From contig NZ_BNJJ01000009.1 of NCBI RefSeq assembly GCF_016587435.1, forward strand, positions 62,001 through 126,000: DNA of 64,000 nt, written 5' to 3'. Positions 26,569 to 35,412 of this stretch are shown here, piece by piece. The notes below the pieces were generated by a model. It had not been told where the DNA came from. It saw only the letters and a program-made list of their open reading frames with translations, and ran no database searches. Position numbers and translations under genes: made by a program. Position 1 is the stretch's first letter. Each line of letters opens with the position of its first letter. The stretch is from Dictyobacter formicarum (GTDB lineage: Bacteria > Chloroflexota > Ktedonobacteria > Ktedonobacterales > Ktedonobacteraceae).

Positions 26569-29500
26569 ATGGGGGCGGACTTTGCGCATTTACATGTTCA
26601 TACAGAATATTCGCTGCTGGACGGATTCAGCCGCATTAAGAAGCTGGTAAAGCAATCTAAAGAGCTGGGCATGAATCACCTGGCTATTACCGATCACGGA
26701 GCAATGTATGGGGCATTGGAATTTTATAAAGAGTGCCGTAAAGGTGGGGTTCATCCTATTCTGGGTGTAGAAAGTTATCTGGTCGCCGATCATAAAGATA
26801 AGCCGAAATTTAAACAAGGCGACAAGCGCTACTATCACCTGCTGCTGCTGGCTGAAAGCAATACCGGCTATCGAAATCTCATGAAGCTCATGACGCTAGC
26901 CAATACAGCTGGCATGCACGCCAACCGGGCTCGTATCGATAAAAATCTGCTCGAACAATACGGCGAGGGCATCATCGCCACCTCCTCGTGTCTGGGTGGC
27001 GAAATTCCCCAACTACTAATCGAAGGCAAAATTGACGAAGCCTATAATACCGCCCGCTGGTTTCGCAACACGCTGGGTCCCAACAACTTTTATTTAGAGA
27101 TCCAGGATCACGACGGCTATCCAGAGCAATCGAGCGTCAATCAACATCTCTATCAAATGGCCAAAGATCTGCAGATACCCCTGCTGGCAACCAATGACCT
27201 GCACTACGTCACCCATGAAGATTCGCGTGCCCACGAAATCCTTCTCTGTGTACAGACGCAAAACAGCATCAACAACCCCAAGCGCTTCAAATTTGAGAGC
27301 GACGAATTCTTCCTGCGCAGTCCAGACCAGATGCAGCAGCTCTTCCCTGAACTGGGCGATGCACTTCTCAACACCGTACGGCTGGCCGAGCGGTGTGAGG
27401 TCGATCCCTTCGCGTATAAAGCGCAACTGCCAGCGGTCGATATTCCATCCCAATATCGCACGCCAGATGAATATCTCTATGCCCTTTGCGAACAAGGCAT
27501 CGCCTATCGCTATGGCGAGATGACCGAGCCAATCAAGAGGCAACTGGATTACGAGCTCAGCATCATCATCCAGAAAGGTTTCGTCCCGTACTTCCTGGTC
27601 GTGGCGGACTACGTTGGCTGGGCACGTGACCACGGCATTCGTTGTCTGGCCAGAGGATCGGCCGCGGGAAGCGTTGTCGCCTACTCTCTGGGCATCACCA
27701 ACGTCGATCCATTGCGCTATCAACTACTCTTTGAACGCTTTCTCAATCCAGAACGCGACGACATGCCTGATATCGACATGGACTTCCCGGATGATCGCCG
27801 TGAAGAGGTCATCAACTACCTGGCCAACAAATATGGGCACGAGTGCGTCGCCCAGATGGCCACCTTCATGACCATGGCTGCTAAAGGAGCCGTACGCGAC
27901 GTCGCCCGTGTGCTGGAAAAACAAACCATGGGCGATCGCATCGCGCGCCTGATTCCGAGCGGCCCGAAGGTCACCCTACAAGGCTCATTGGACTCCGTCA
28001 AAGAACTAAGTGATCTGCGCGACCAGGATCCAGACGCCAAAGAATTGCTTGACCTGGCCTTAGAGCTCGAAGGCTCCGTACGCGGAACCGGCGTCCACGC
28101 CGCCGGCGTGCTCGTCGCCAACGAAGCCCTCGACAACTTTGTCCCCTTACAGATTCGTGAGGGTCGCTACTCAACTCAATATGAGCACGCCCACCTGGAA
28201 GAGCTCGGGCTGATCAAATATGACATTCTGGGACTGTCCAACCTGACCATCCTTGATAACGCCCTCAAGTTTATCAAGGAGGCGCGTGGAGAAGACATCA
28301 ACCTGGAGAAGCTTCCCCTGGATGAAGTTAAGGGGAACGAACAGCAAAACGCCAAGCGTCAAAAAGCCTTTGATCTGCTGGCGGCGGGCGAAACGACCGG
28401 CGTCTTCCAGTTAGAAGGTGCGAAGATGCGCGAATATATTAAAATGCTGCGCCCAACCTGCATCGAAGACGTCACCGCCATGGTCGCCCTCTACCGTCCG
28501 GGTCCAATGGATAGTATTCCAGAGTTTATTGACTCCAAACACGGGCGCAGGAAGATTACCTACCTTGATCCACGGCTAGAGCAGTGGCTGGCCGAATCCT
28601 ATGGCGTCATCGTCTACCAGGACCAGGTGCTGCTGATCGCCGTCAACCTGGCCGGCTTCTCCTGGGGTAAAGTGAACAAGTTCCGTAAAGCCCTTAGTAA
28701 AAAGATCATGCACGAAGTTGAGGGCTATAAAAACGACTTCATCCAGGGCTGCATCAAAAATGGTGTGGCGCCTGAAGTTGCCGACCAGCTCTTCACCTTG
28801 ATCCTGCCATTTGGTGGGTATGGATTCAACAAGGCCCACGCCGCCAGTTACGCCGTCGTAGCCTTCTACACCGCGTATCTCAAAGCCAACTATACGGCCG
28901 AGTTTATGGCCGCCACCATGACCGCTGAGGCCGCCGACGCCAACAAAATATCCAATGCCATCGCGGAATGTAAACGCATGAACGTCGAAGTCTACGGACC
29001 CGATGTCAACCACTCTGAGCGCGGATTTACCATCGAAAACGATGGCGTGCGTTTCGGCCTGCTCGCCATCAAAGGCATCGGTGACGGACCAATCAACGAA
29101 ATCGTCCGTGCACGTGCAGAAGGTGGCCCCTTTAAATCTATGGCCGACTTCTGCACGCGTGTGGATCCCAAAGCGGTCGGCAAAGGCGCGATAGAGACAC
29201 TGATCAAAGCAGGCGCCCTGGACTCGCTCGAAGGAGAGAACAAGCGCCACCAGATGTTGGCCTCCGTGGAGCGTGCCATGCAATTTGGCAAAAGCGAGCG
29301 CTCAGCCAAGGAGCGCGGCATGATGAGCCTGTTTGGAGACATGGAAGAGATCAGCAGTTCATTGAGCTTTTCCTTGAACCAGAACGTCGCAGAAATCTCG
29401 CGCAAACAGCTGCTCGCATGGGAAAAAGAACTGGTTGGCATCTACATCTCCAAACACCCGCTGGCCTACATCAGCGATCTGATCAAAGATAAAGCCACCC

Positions 29501-30066
29501 ATAGTACAGCCGACATCACAGAGGAGATCGACAAACAAAAAGTCGTCGTTTGTGGTACCATCAAAGAGGCCCGGCGTATCACCACCAAAAAAGGCGACAC
29601 CATGTGCATTGTGCAGCTAGAAGACATGTTTGGCACCATAAGCGTCACCATCTTCCCTCGCACATATGAAGAGACCGCCGACAAATGGGTAGAAGACACA
29701 GTTGTCATCGTACGCGGTGAAGTCCAATTCAGGCGAGACGAGCCCTGTATCCTCTGCAACAGTGTCAGCACCTTCAAAGCCGTCGAAGAAGAGATGAATC
29801 GCAAACAATACATGGTCTGGCTCAAGCTCCAGCTCACCGGCACCGACGAAATCTCTGTTTCCAACGACATCATGAAGGTTCAGAACATCAAGCGCTACCT
29901 GAGCGAAAAACCGGGACGCGACCACTATGAAATTCTGGTCGCCAACGGCGAATGGGAAATGCGCCTGACGCCTCAAGATAACACCATGTTCTATACCGAG
30001 GAACTACGGAGCAGGCTGGAGGACGAGCTCGGACCCGGCATGATCGAAGCCAAAGTGCTGGCATAA
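26569..30066 (+). CDS. dnaE: DNA polymerase III alpha subunit
   Basis: 1165 aa, the normal size for DnaE, the replicative polymerase. N-terminal PHP domain (HLHVHTEYSLLDG, ITDHGAMYGALEFY), palm with the catalytic Asp pair in DMPDIDMDFPDDRREEV near 400, and ARGSAAGSVVAYSLGITNVD just before it. VALYRPGPMDSIPEF and the fingers block GYGFNKAHAASYAVVAFYTA also match. The C-terminal helix-hairpin-helix and OB-fold (VVCGTIKEARRITTKKGDTM) are intact. No intein, frameshift or split is seen. The ATG at 26569 follows CGGAGGA. Preceded by a 230-bp leader and followed by palindromic element C. Confidence 0.96.
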   Translation: MGADFAHLHVHTEYSLLDGFSRIKKLVKQSKELGMNHLAITDHGAMYGALEFYKECRKGGVHPILGVESYLVADHKDKPKFKQGDKRYYHLLLLAESNTGYRNLMKLMTLANTAGMHANRARIDKNLLEQYGEGIIATSSCLGGEIPQLLIEGKIDEAYNTARWFRNTLGPNNFYLEIQDHDGYPEQSSVNQHLYQMAKDLQIPLLATNDLHYVTHEDSRAHEILLCVQTQNSINNPKRFKFESDEFFLRSPDQMQQLFPELGDALLNTVRLAERCEVDPFAYKAQLPAVDIPSQYRTPDEYLYALCEQGIAYRYGEMTEPIKRQLDYELSIIIQKGFVPYFLVVADYVGWARDHGIRCLARGSAAGSVVAYSLGITNVDPLRYQLLFERFLNPERDDMPDIDMDFPDDRREEVINYLANKYGHECVAQMATFMTMAAKGAVRDVARVLEKQTMGDRIARLIPSGPKVTLQGSLDSVKELSDLRDQDPDAKELLDLALELEGSVRGTGVHAAGVLVANEALDNFVPLQIREGRYSTQYEHAHLEELGLIKYDILGLSNLTILDNALKFIKEARGEDINLEKLPLDEVKGNEQQNAKRQKAFDLLAAGETTGVFQLEGAKMREYIKMLRPTCIEDVTAMVALYRPGPMDSIPEFIDSKHGRRKITYLDPRLEQWLAESYGVIVYQDQVLLIAVNLAGFSWGKVNKFRKALSKKIMHEVEGYKNDFIQGCIKNGVAPEVADQLFTLILPFGGYGFNKAHAASYAVVAFYTAYLKANYTAEFMAATMTAEAADANKISNAIAECKRMNVEVYGPDVNHSERGFTIENDGVRFGLLAIKGIGDGPINEIVRARAEGGPFKSMADFCTRVDPKAVGKGAIETLIKAGALDSLEGENKRHQMLASVERAMQFGKSERSAKERGMMSLFGDMEEISSSLSFSLNQNVAEISRKQLLAWEKELVGIYISKHPLAYISDLIKDKATHSTADITEEIDKQKVVVCGTIKEARRITTKKGDTMCIVQLEDMFGTISVTIFPRTYEETADKWVEDTVVIVRGEVQFRRDEPCILCNSVSTFKAVEEEMNRKQYMVWLKLQLTGTDEISVSNDIMKVQNIKRYLSEKPGRDHYEILVANGEWEMRLTPQDNTMFYTEELRSRLEDELGPGMIEAKVLA

Positions 30067-30114
30067 GCACAGCCAATCCAGGTGTGCCTGCTCGGCCATC
30101 AGGACACACAAATC

Positions 30115-30265
30115 GGCCCCTCACACTACGCTCCTTCGGAGCTCAAAACAGTTGTAATGAATGGTGCAGAAAAATGTGCTGTGCACATTTTTCTGCACCA
30201 TTCATTACAGGGGTGCGGGCGCGCATGCGCCCGCCCGTACGGGGGCGCCTGACTTCCCATCGTCA
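30115..30265. repeat. composite palindromic element, copy C
   Basis: Conserved block CGGCCCCTCACACTACGCTC with TTCGGAGCTCAAAA, then a 27-bp perfect hairpin (30153-30179/30183-30209, loop TGT), then a GC palindrome (30215-30222/30227-30234). Same order as copies A and D. It lies just after dnaE and may act as its terminator. Confidence 0.8.
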
Positions 30266-30400
30266 TGGACTTCAGACACACTACTAAGTAGTGAAAAAAT
30301 CTTATCGGCGCTCGTTATTCTTCGATGGTAAAAAAAAACAACCGGCAGAGCGTTCATAGTGCGTAAGCATATGCCTGATCCTATTCAGTTGCTTCCAATT

Positions 30401-30430
30401 TTGACAGTTCAGTATGATACTCGTTATACT
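30401..30430 (+). promoter_or_regulatory. sigma-70-type promoter of the PrsW-like gene
   Basis: TTGACA at 30401-30406, 18-base spacer, TATACT at 30425-30430. The start of transcription would be near 30437, about 50-90 bases before the coding start. Confidence 0.65.
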
Positions 30431-30483
30431 GAGAGGAAACCTAAACATTTCTACACTCGTATACTCACTAGCAGATACATTGA

Positions 30484-32439
30484 TTGATACAACTCAAAAA
30501 AAGCAGAAAAGGTTATAAGATTGTGGGTTTCGAATACAAGGGTTCTGAATCAGACGCCAATAGACACATTACACAAAAAAAGCCCTCTCCAGAAGCCAAC
30601 GCATCCGCGCAACAGGATGGCGGACAGCCATCGCGGTTGACGTCAAACCAGTCTGCAAATGAGCTTGAGAATTATAGGGAACCGCAATACAGGGAGCATG
30701 TTTCGGGACCATTACAGTTTTCAGGCACACAGGCACCACCCAATGCCCCCATACAACCATCACATGGATCTCAGATGCCGGTGCAGACAACATATTATCC
30801 AACAAATAACCAGCAACCTGGATATAGACCACCATATCCTGTACAGCATCAACCAGTCTATGGGGCACCACATCCTGGGCAACCTTATCCAGCCTATGGG
30901 CAACCTCAGCCTGGATACGGGCAGCCTCAAAATGGGTATGGACAACATCAGCCGGGGTCGCAGGCTGGAGGCAACGGTTGGGCTCCTCCCTATGCGGCAG
31001 GTCAACCTATGTATAACTATGCGCCTCATGGATATTATCAACCATATAATGGTTACTATAATGCGTATGGTTATCCACCCTATGGATATCCGCCCTATAC
31101 CTGGCAACCACCTAAACCAGCACGGGACACCTATCAATTTGTAATTGCCATTATCGCCACCATCTGTTCAAGTATTGTGTGCCTCACAGGCATTATCTGT
31201 GGATTTATACTGTTTATAACAGTGATCATGATGCCCTACAGCACGCTCCATAACAAACCAGAGCAGATGTTTGGCAGCATTACAATGTTTACGGCCTTGA
31301 CCATCGCGGGTCTGGGTGGAGGCACATTTAGTCTTTATCACAGTATACAAGCCCTACGCCGCAAGAAATCGTGGGAATTCAAGGTTCCGTCAATCAAGCT
31401 GAGCAATTTCAAGCTTCCATGGTTTGCCGTCTTCCTGGTCCTCTATATTGTCATGGTCGCCATCGGCCTGATGATCCGTGGCAATGTACAGGTTGCCCAA
31501 ACCACCTGGCTAACCGTTCTCATGATTGGCCTGGCAGGCTTGTTGCCGGCACTAACAATCTTCACGCTAGGAGCCTGGCGTATTCGCCACAAAAATGATG
31601 AGCACTGGACAACCACCTGGAGGCGCGTAGCAGTCGCGATCACCAGCGGTGCAACCTCCGCCATCCTTTTTGCCATGATCTTTGAACTGCTTCTAGGCCT
31701 TGTAATCCAGGCTGGCTTGCATATTAATGGTTTTCAGCTAGATGATCCAAATATGCCGATACCTAACAATATGCGTGCCATTGTCTACCTGTTTCTGCTG
31801 GTAGCGGTTGTCGCGCCACTGGTTGAGGAAGGCGTCAAGCCGCTCGCCGTCGTAGCTTTGATTGGACGAATCAGCAGTGCTTCGGAAGCCTTTTTACTCG
31901 GCATGGCCTGTGGCATAGGTTTCGACCTCGTCGAGACTTCAGGCTACATTGGCATGGGGTACAGCAACTGGGTCGACGTTGCCATCCAACGTAGTTCAGC
32001 CGGACTTCTGCATAGCTTTGGAGCAGGCATGACGGCTCTGGGCTGGTATTACCTGACCCACTCGAAATCCCTCCAGCGCAACCGCATCTGGATCGGCCTG
32101 GGCTGTGGAGTATACGCCATAATGCAGCACGCCATCTGGAACGGCTCATTTGTCTTCCAATTGCTGCCCGCTCCCCTTGGCCCATACTTTGACAAAGGGA
32201 CGATCACGATTGGAAGCTATCCAATACCATCCATCATGATCATCTACAGCATTGAAACTGCGCTGATGATAGTCTTCTTCCTCTTTGTCACAGGCAAACT
32301 GGGAAGAAATAGCACCGACAATCGGCAACCGGGCAATGCCCCTAAACCGGTTGATAAGGAGCGACAGGCACAAGAAGCGGTACACAGTGTCTCTTACGCG
32401 CATCCACATCCTCAACCTCAACCGCATTCAGCGCGCTAA
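30484..32439 (+). CDS. PrsW-family intramembrane protease with long Pro/Tyr/Gln-rich head
   Basis: 651 aa. Residues 80-205 are low-complexity (repeats of GYGQPQ, YGAPHPGQP, YGYPPYG) and cytoplasmic-like. About eight or nine membrane helices follow. The EE-x-x-K motif (PLVEEGVKPLAVV, near 445) and the late His motifs (LLHSFGAGMT, IMQHAIWN) identify the PrsW/glutamic intramembrane protease clan. In Bacillus PrsW starts cleavage of an anti-sigma factor. Here a candidate target could be the anti-sigma-like membrane protein at 18314, but that is only a guess. The start is uncertain: TTG at 30484 has no ribosome site, while GTG at 30523 has AAAAGG ten bases upstream. It is followed by a hairpin terminator. 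Confidence 0.82.
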   Translation: MIQLKKSRKGYKIVGFEYKGSESDANRHITQKKPSPEANASAQQDGGQPSRLTSNQSANELENYREPQYREHVSGPLQFSGTQAPPNAPIQPSHGSQMPVQTTYYPTNNQQPGYRPPYPVQHQPVYGAPHPGQPYPAYGQPQPGYGQPQNGYGQHQPGSQAGGNGWAPPYAAGQPMYNYAPHGYYQPYNGYYNAYGYPPYGYPPYTWQPPKPARDTYQFVIAIIATICSSIVCLTGIICGFILFITVIMMPYSTLHNKPEQMFGSITMFTALTIAGLGGGTFSLYHSIQALRRKKSWEFKVPSIKLSNFKLPWFAVFLVLYIVMVAIGLMIRGNVQVAQTTWLTVLMIGLAGLLPALTIFTLGAWRIRHKNDEHWTTTWRRVAVAITSGATSAILFAMIFELLLGLVIQAGLHINGFQLDDPNMPIPNNMRAIVYLFLLVAVVAPLVEEGVKPLAVVALIGRISSASEAFLLGMACGIGFDLVETSGYIGMGYSNWVDVAIQRSSAGLLHSFGAGMTALGWYYLTHSKSLQRNRIWIGLGCGVYAIMQHAIWNGSFVFQLLPAPLGPYFDKGTITIGSYPIPSIMIIYSIETALMIVFFLFVTGKLGRNSTDNRQPGNAPKPVDKERQAQEAVHSVSYAHPHPQPQPHSAR

Positions 32440-32459
32440 ATCGCACAGATCAAAAAGGG

Positions 32460-32555
32460 ATCGTAGGTGCGCCCACGAGGCGCACCTACGATTTTTCGTG
32501 CTGCGAGGGTTAAAAGCGCCCGCAAGGGGCGCATCTACGATCTTGATGCTTTTTT
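32460..32555. terminator. hairpin terminator plus dispersed GCGCACCTACGA repeat
   Basis: 14-bp stem 32460-32473/32479-32492 followed by TTTTT ends the PrsW-like gene. A second copy of the motif (AGCGCCCGCAAGGGGCGCAT) at about 32515-32540 has its own hairpin. The same motif is found at 47950-48016 and 62070-62100. Confidence 0.75.
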
Positions 32556-32675
32556 GTTCGGTTGATGTTTTGTCTGCAGAGAGCGAAGCTTGTATTGCGC
32601 AAGATTTTATGTTATTGTTTAGACGGTTAATCTCTACAAATAGAGATATCTGCATAGCAGAAAGGGACACCACAA

Positions 32676-32756
32676 ATGTTAATAGCACCAACCATCCTCT
32701 CAGCAGTTGCTGCAACGACTACAAACAGCTTTTCCGGGGTTGAGTGCTCTCACTAA
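32676..32756 (+). CDS. possible small ORF, 26 codons
   Basis: ATG at 32676 with AGAAAGGGA about nine bases upstream, encoding MLIAPTILSAVAATTTNSFS and a GVECSH tail. The region is AT-rich and otherwise empty (32556-32969). There is a hydrophobic N-terminal half. No family is recognised; it may be chance. Confidence 0.25.
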   Translation: MLIAPTILSAVAATTTNSFSGVECSH

Positions 32757-32969
32757 GCGTAAATATTATAAAAAAATTACGCTCCAATACATTTCTTCAT
32801 GCCAAACTAAGCTATAACTGCTAGCCGTGCCGCACACTGTGGCTCGCCAGAGTTATGCTAGAAATGTCATGCACATAGCTTATATAGCTATTGATGCCAC
32901 GTGTGCACTCTTTCCCCCATTTTAGCCACAAACATACAGACGTCATTATGACGCAAGGAGTGACACCGC

Positions 32970-34253
32970 ATGCATTTCAAGCAGCGCAAACTTAATGCCT
33001 TCGCGATCTATTTATTGATCGCGGGCCTGGGTTCGTTTGCCAATAACATCATCTTCTCTATCAACATGGTATATCAGATCGAGACCGTCAAGCTCAATCC
33101 ATTGCAACTTATCCTGGTAGGCACCGCAATGGAAATCGCCTGCTTTGTTTGTCAGGTTCCCACCGGCATACTAGCAGACACGTATAGTCGGCGCATGGCG
33201 GTCATGCTGGGCTACCTCCTGATGGGGGTCGGCTTCTTATTGGAAGGGTTCGTACCGACCTTCCTGGCAGTTATAGCAGGAAATGTACTCTGGGGATGGG
33301 GTGCTACCTTTGTTACTGGAGCTGAAGAGGCCTGGTGTGCAGATGAACTAGGAGAAGAACAGGTTGGCAACGCGTTTATTCGCGGCAACCAGATCGGGCA
33401 GGCAGCCTCCCTGGTGAGTATACTACTGGGCATCTGGCTGGCAACCTATCGGCTCAACCTGCCAATTATTCTGGGCGCAATGCTCCACCTGCTACTGGTT
33501 GTGCTATTGTACATCTGGATGCCCGAGCGCAACTTCCGATCCAGCAAGAGCAGCGAGCACAGCTCCTGGCAGGCCATGGGTAAAATGATGGTGGACGGAG
33601 GAAAAGCAGTAACGCGAAGCAAAATGTTGCTGACCATTCTATGCATCACAGCCTTCTCAGCCATGGCCAGCGAAGGCTTTGATCGACTACAAACCGACCA
33701 CTTCATCAAAAACTTTACATTTCCAGCACTGGAACCACTAAATCGTCTGGCCTGGTTTGGCATCATCAGCGCCGGATCCGCTATTCTCTGCCTGATCATC
33801 ACAGAGCTGGTACGTCGACGCGTCCACGTCAACCAGCACACACAGATGATCAAAGTGATGTTCGGCTTTCAGATGCTCTTAATTGTCAGCCTGGTGGTTT
33901 TCGCCCTCTCGGGCAACTTTTACCTGGCCTTGATTGCCTTCTGGTGTGCCAGCATTGGCCGTAGCGCAGCCAATCCATTCTACATGACCTGGATCACACA
34001 GAACAGCCAGCCAGGGATGCGCGCCACCATCATATCAATGTTTGGCCAGGTAGATGCCATCGGACAAATTGCAGGAGGACCGGCAGTGGGCTATATCGGC
34101 ACTATAGCATCCCTACGGGCCGCCCTGATCAGCACCAGCGCCATCCTCACCCCAACCATCGTCTTTTTCTGGCGTGCCCTGGGGCTCAGCCAGAAGGTCC
34201 CAACATACGGCGAGGAAGAAGTAGATAGCATCGAGGAAACAACCATAGTCTAA
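32970..34253 (+). CDS. major facilitator superfamily transporter
   Basis: 427 aa with about 12 membrane helices in two bundles. Loop 2-3 holds the MFS signature variant GILADTYSRRMAVMLGY. The N-terminal half (FANNIIFSINMVYQI, EEAWCADELGEEQVGNAFIRG) resembles drug/proton or Tetracycline-resistance-like MFS proteins of Chloroflexota and Firmicutes. GCAAGGAG lies before the ATG at 32970. Substrate unknown. It stands alone and ends at a strong hairpin. Confidence 0.85.
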   Translation: MHFKQRKLNAFAIYLLIAGLGSFANNIIFSINMVYQIETVKLNPLQLILVGTAMEIACFVCQVPTGILADTYSRRMAVMLGYLLMGVGFLLEGFVPTFLAVIAGNVLWGWGATFVTGAEEAWCADELGEEQVGNAFIRGNQIGQAASLVSILLGIWLATYRLNLPIILGAMLHLLLVVLLYIWMPERNFRSSKSSEHSSWQAMGKMMVDGGKAVTRSKMLLTILCITAFSAMASEGFDRLQTDHFIKNFTFPALEPLNRLAWFGIISAGSAILCLIITELVRRRVHVNQHTQMIKVMFGFQMLLIVSLVVFALSGNFYLALIAFWCASIGRSAANPFYMTWITQNSQPGMRATIISMFGQVDAIGQIAGGPAVGYIGTIASLRAALISTSAILTPTIVFFWRALGLSQKVPTYGEEEVDSIEETTIV

Positions 34254-34274
34254 ACCATCGATGTATCATTAGCA

Positions 34275-34332
34275 GCATAAAGAAGAGGATCGGGACCCAC
34301 GTAGGGCCTCGATCCTCTTCTTTATGCGGGAA
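34275..34332 (+). terminator. 18-bp hairpin after the MFS gene
   Basis: Arms 34275-34292 and 34310-34327 (GCATAAAGAAGAGGATCG and its complement), loop 17. Weak T-run inside the right arm. It stands between the convergent MFS gene and the pseudogene fragment. Confidence 0.7.
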
Positions 34333-34348
34333 GATATAGAATTACAAA

Positions 34349-34600
34349 CTATTTGGTGCCAATAGCAAAGATATGCAGATGGCTATTCACCGGCAATGTA
34401 ACGCTTTGAATAACCTTGCTGCTATCCAAAGCTACATCAGTGTAGTAAATTGATACATTCCGTGTTTGCTGACCAGCAGGCGTATTGCGATAATGGGTTA
34501 ACACGGCCACAGTATTGTTGAACGAGACCGTGCTGGCACACCAATCAGTAAAATCCAGTTGGAAATCCTGAGTTGTTCCATCAGTATAGGTAAATATACA
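34349..34600 (-). pseudogene. decayed C-terminal fragment of a beta-sandwich surface protein
   Basis: Reverse-strand reading gives IFTYTDGTTQDFQLDFTDW, then YRNTPAGQQTRNVSIYYTDV and VTLPVNSHLHIFAIGTK ending at TAG (34349-34351). This matches the end of each repeat of the large protein at 41789 (TITYTDGSTQSFTLGFSDW; VKSVTLP; MHVFSVATK). Upstream of about 34600 the frame loses similarity, so the start, signal sequence and other domains are gone. It is a remnant of a paralogue. Confidence 0.75.
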
Positions 34601-34822
34601 AAAATGGCAACAGGGGCAATACGAAGGGCATAAACAAAGACAAAATTTGATGATTACGACTTAATATTGGTAATCAACGAAATTACAAATGCATATGCAA
34701 CAGCTAATATATGCTTGCCTTATGAATCATGTCAATATTTTTGATAAAAAAGTGAGGAATGGATAAAAAGGTCAGGATATAAAGCAGTTATAGGTAGCTG
34801 TGAGAAAAGGTCAGGCATAAGG

Positions 34823-34852
34823 TTGACAGCATTTCTGGTGTCATGATATAGT
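34823..34852 (+). promoter_or_regulatory. sigma-70-type promoter of the aspS leader
   Basis: TTGACA at 34823-34828, 18-base spacer, TATAGT at 34847-34852. Predicted start near 34859 gives a leader of about 335 nt to the T-box terminator, the normal length for such leaders. Confidence 0.65.
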
Positions 34853-34859
34853 TTGGAAA

Positions 34860-35193
34860 GAAGCAAAAACAATAGAGGCAGTGAATGGGGCAGGTTGGGG
34901 AGACAAGCTAATAGACAGAGAGCAATGTCCAGGCTGAAAGCATTGCCATTAGTCCTTCACCAATGACACCCATGAGCCAACCAGCGAACCTGTGATTTGA
35001 GTGATTTGTACAGTAGTAGCTGGACTTCGGGTTCGCGCCCGTTATAGCGCAGCGATTTATAGCGGCTCTCAAGCACTAATAGAGATGAGAGCGATAGAAT
35101 CGATTGAGGTCCCACTATGTGGGATAAATGGTGGTGGTACCACGATAGGCGAAGAAATGCGCCCTCGTCCTCCTGATAGGATGAGGGTTTTTT
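34860..35193 (+). promoter_or_regulatory. T-box riboswitch upstream of aspartyl-tRNA synthetase
   Basis: The T-box core GGTGGTACCACG (35131-35143) is followed by GCGCCCTCGTCCT and an intrinsic terminator: stem 35162-35171/35178-35187, then TTTTTT. Stem-I features are visible further 5': AGAGAGCAATG, then GGCTGAAAGCATTG, and a GAACCTGTGATTTGAG stretch. Such leaders sense uncharged tRNA: pairing of the tRNA 3' end with the UGGN bulge favours the antiterminator. Here N is U, which pairs A73 or wobbles with G73. The specifier codon cannot be fixed by eye: AAC at 34987-34989 is one candidate, GAT is another. Confidence 0.8.
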
Positions 35194-35266
35194 GTTGTCC
35201 TTTTTTCCCTATCAATGGTCAAAAAACGAAAGCGCGTTGCAGCCAAACCCACGAAAGGAATGCACG

Positions 35267-35320
35267 ATGGATAACGACGGAGACGATAACGATCTGGAGG
35301 AAGGCACCCATGGTCTGTAA
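35267..35320 (+). CDS. Asp/Asn-rich leader peptide, 17 aa
   Basis: ATG at 35267 with AAAGGA eight bases upstream; 17 codons, MDNDGDDNDLEEGTHGL, then TAA (35318-35320). Seven of codons 2-9 are Asp or Asn (codons 2,3,4,6,7,8,9). It lies after the T-box terminator and before the aspS start, where stalling at Asp or Asn codons could report charged tRNA. This is the layout of classical attenuator peptides (such as those rich in the regulated amino acid). No such leader is known to me for aspS, and chance remains possible for so short a frame. Confidence 0.55.
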   Translation: MDNDGDDNDLEEGTHGL

Positions 35321-35380
35321 TATACCGACAGGCTTGCCAGGTGTCCTTCCTCTTTAGCACCGACAATGGCAAGCCTGTCG
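35297..35380 (+). promoter_or_regulatory. interleaved alternative hairpins in the aspS leader
   Basis: Segment 1 (35297-35308, GAGGAAGGCACC) can pair with segment 3 (35340-35352, GGTGTCCTTCCTC, one bulge). Segment 2 (35326-35339, CGACAGGCTTGCCA) pairs perfectly with segment 4 (35367-35380). The two helices interleave and so compete. Segment 1 lies within the last codons of the leader peptide. Segment 3 contains TCCTT, which could also pair with the aspS ribosome site AAAAGGAG (35397-35404). No T-tract follows, so translational control is more likely than termination. Confidence 0.5.
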
Positions 35381-35412
35381 CGATGATGGCAGATCTAAAA
35401 GGAGTTTTTCAG

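Noticed and set aside
28576..29283. 235-codon minus-strand frame inside dnaE
   Set aside because: It is antisense to the highly conserved polymerase core; no ribosome site.
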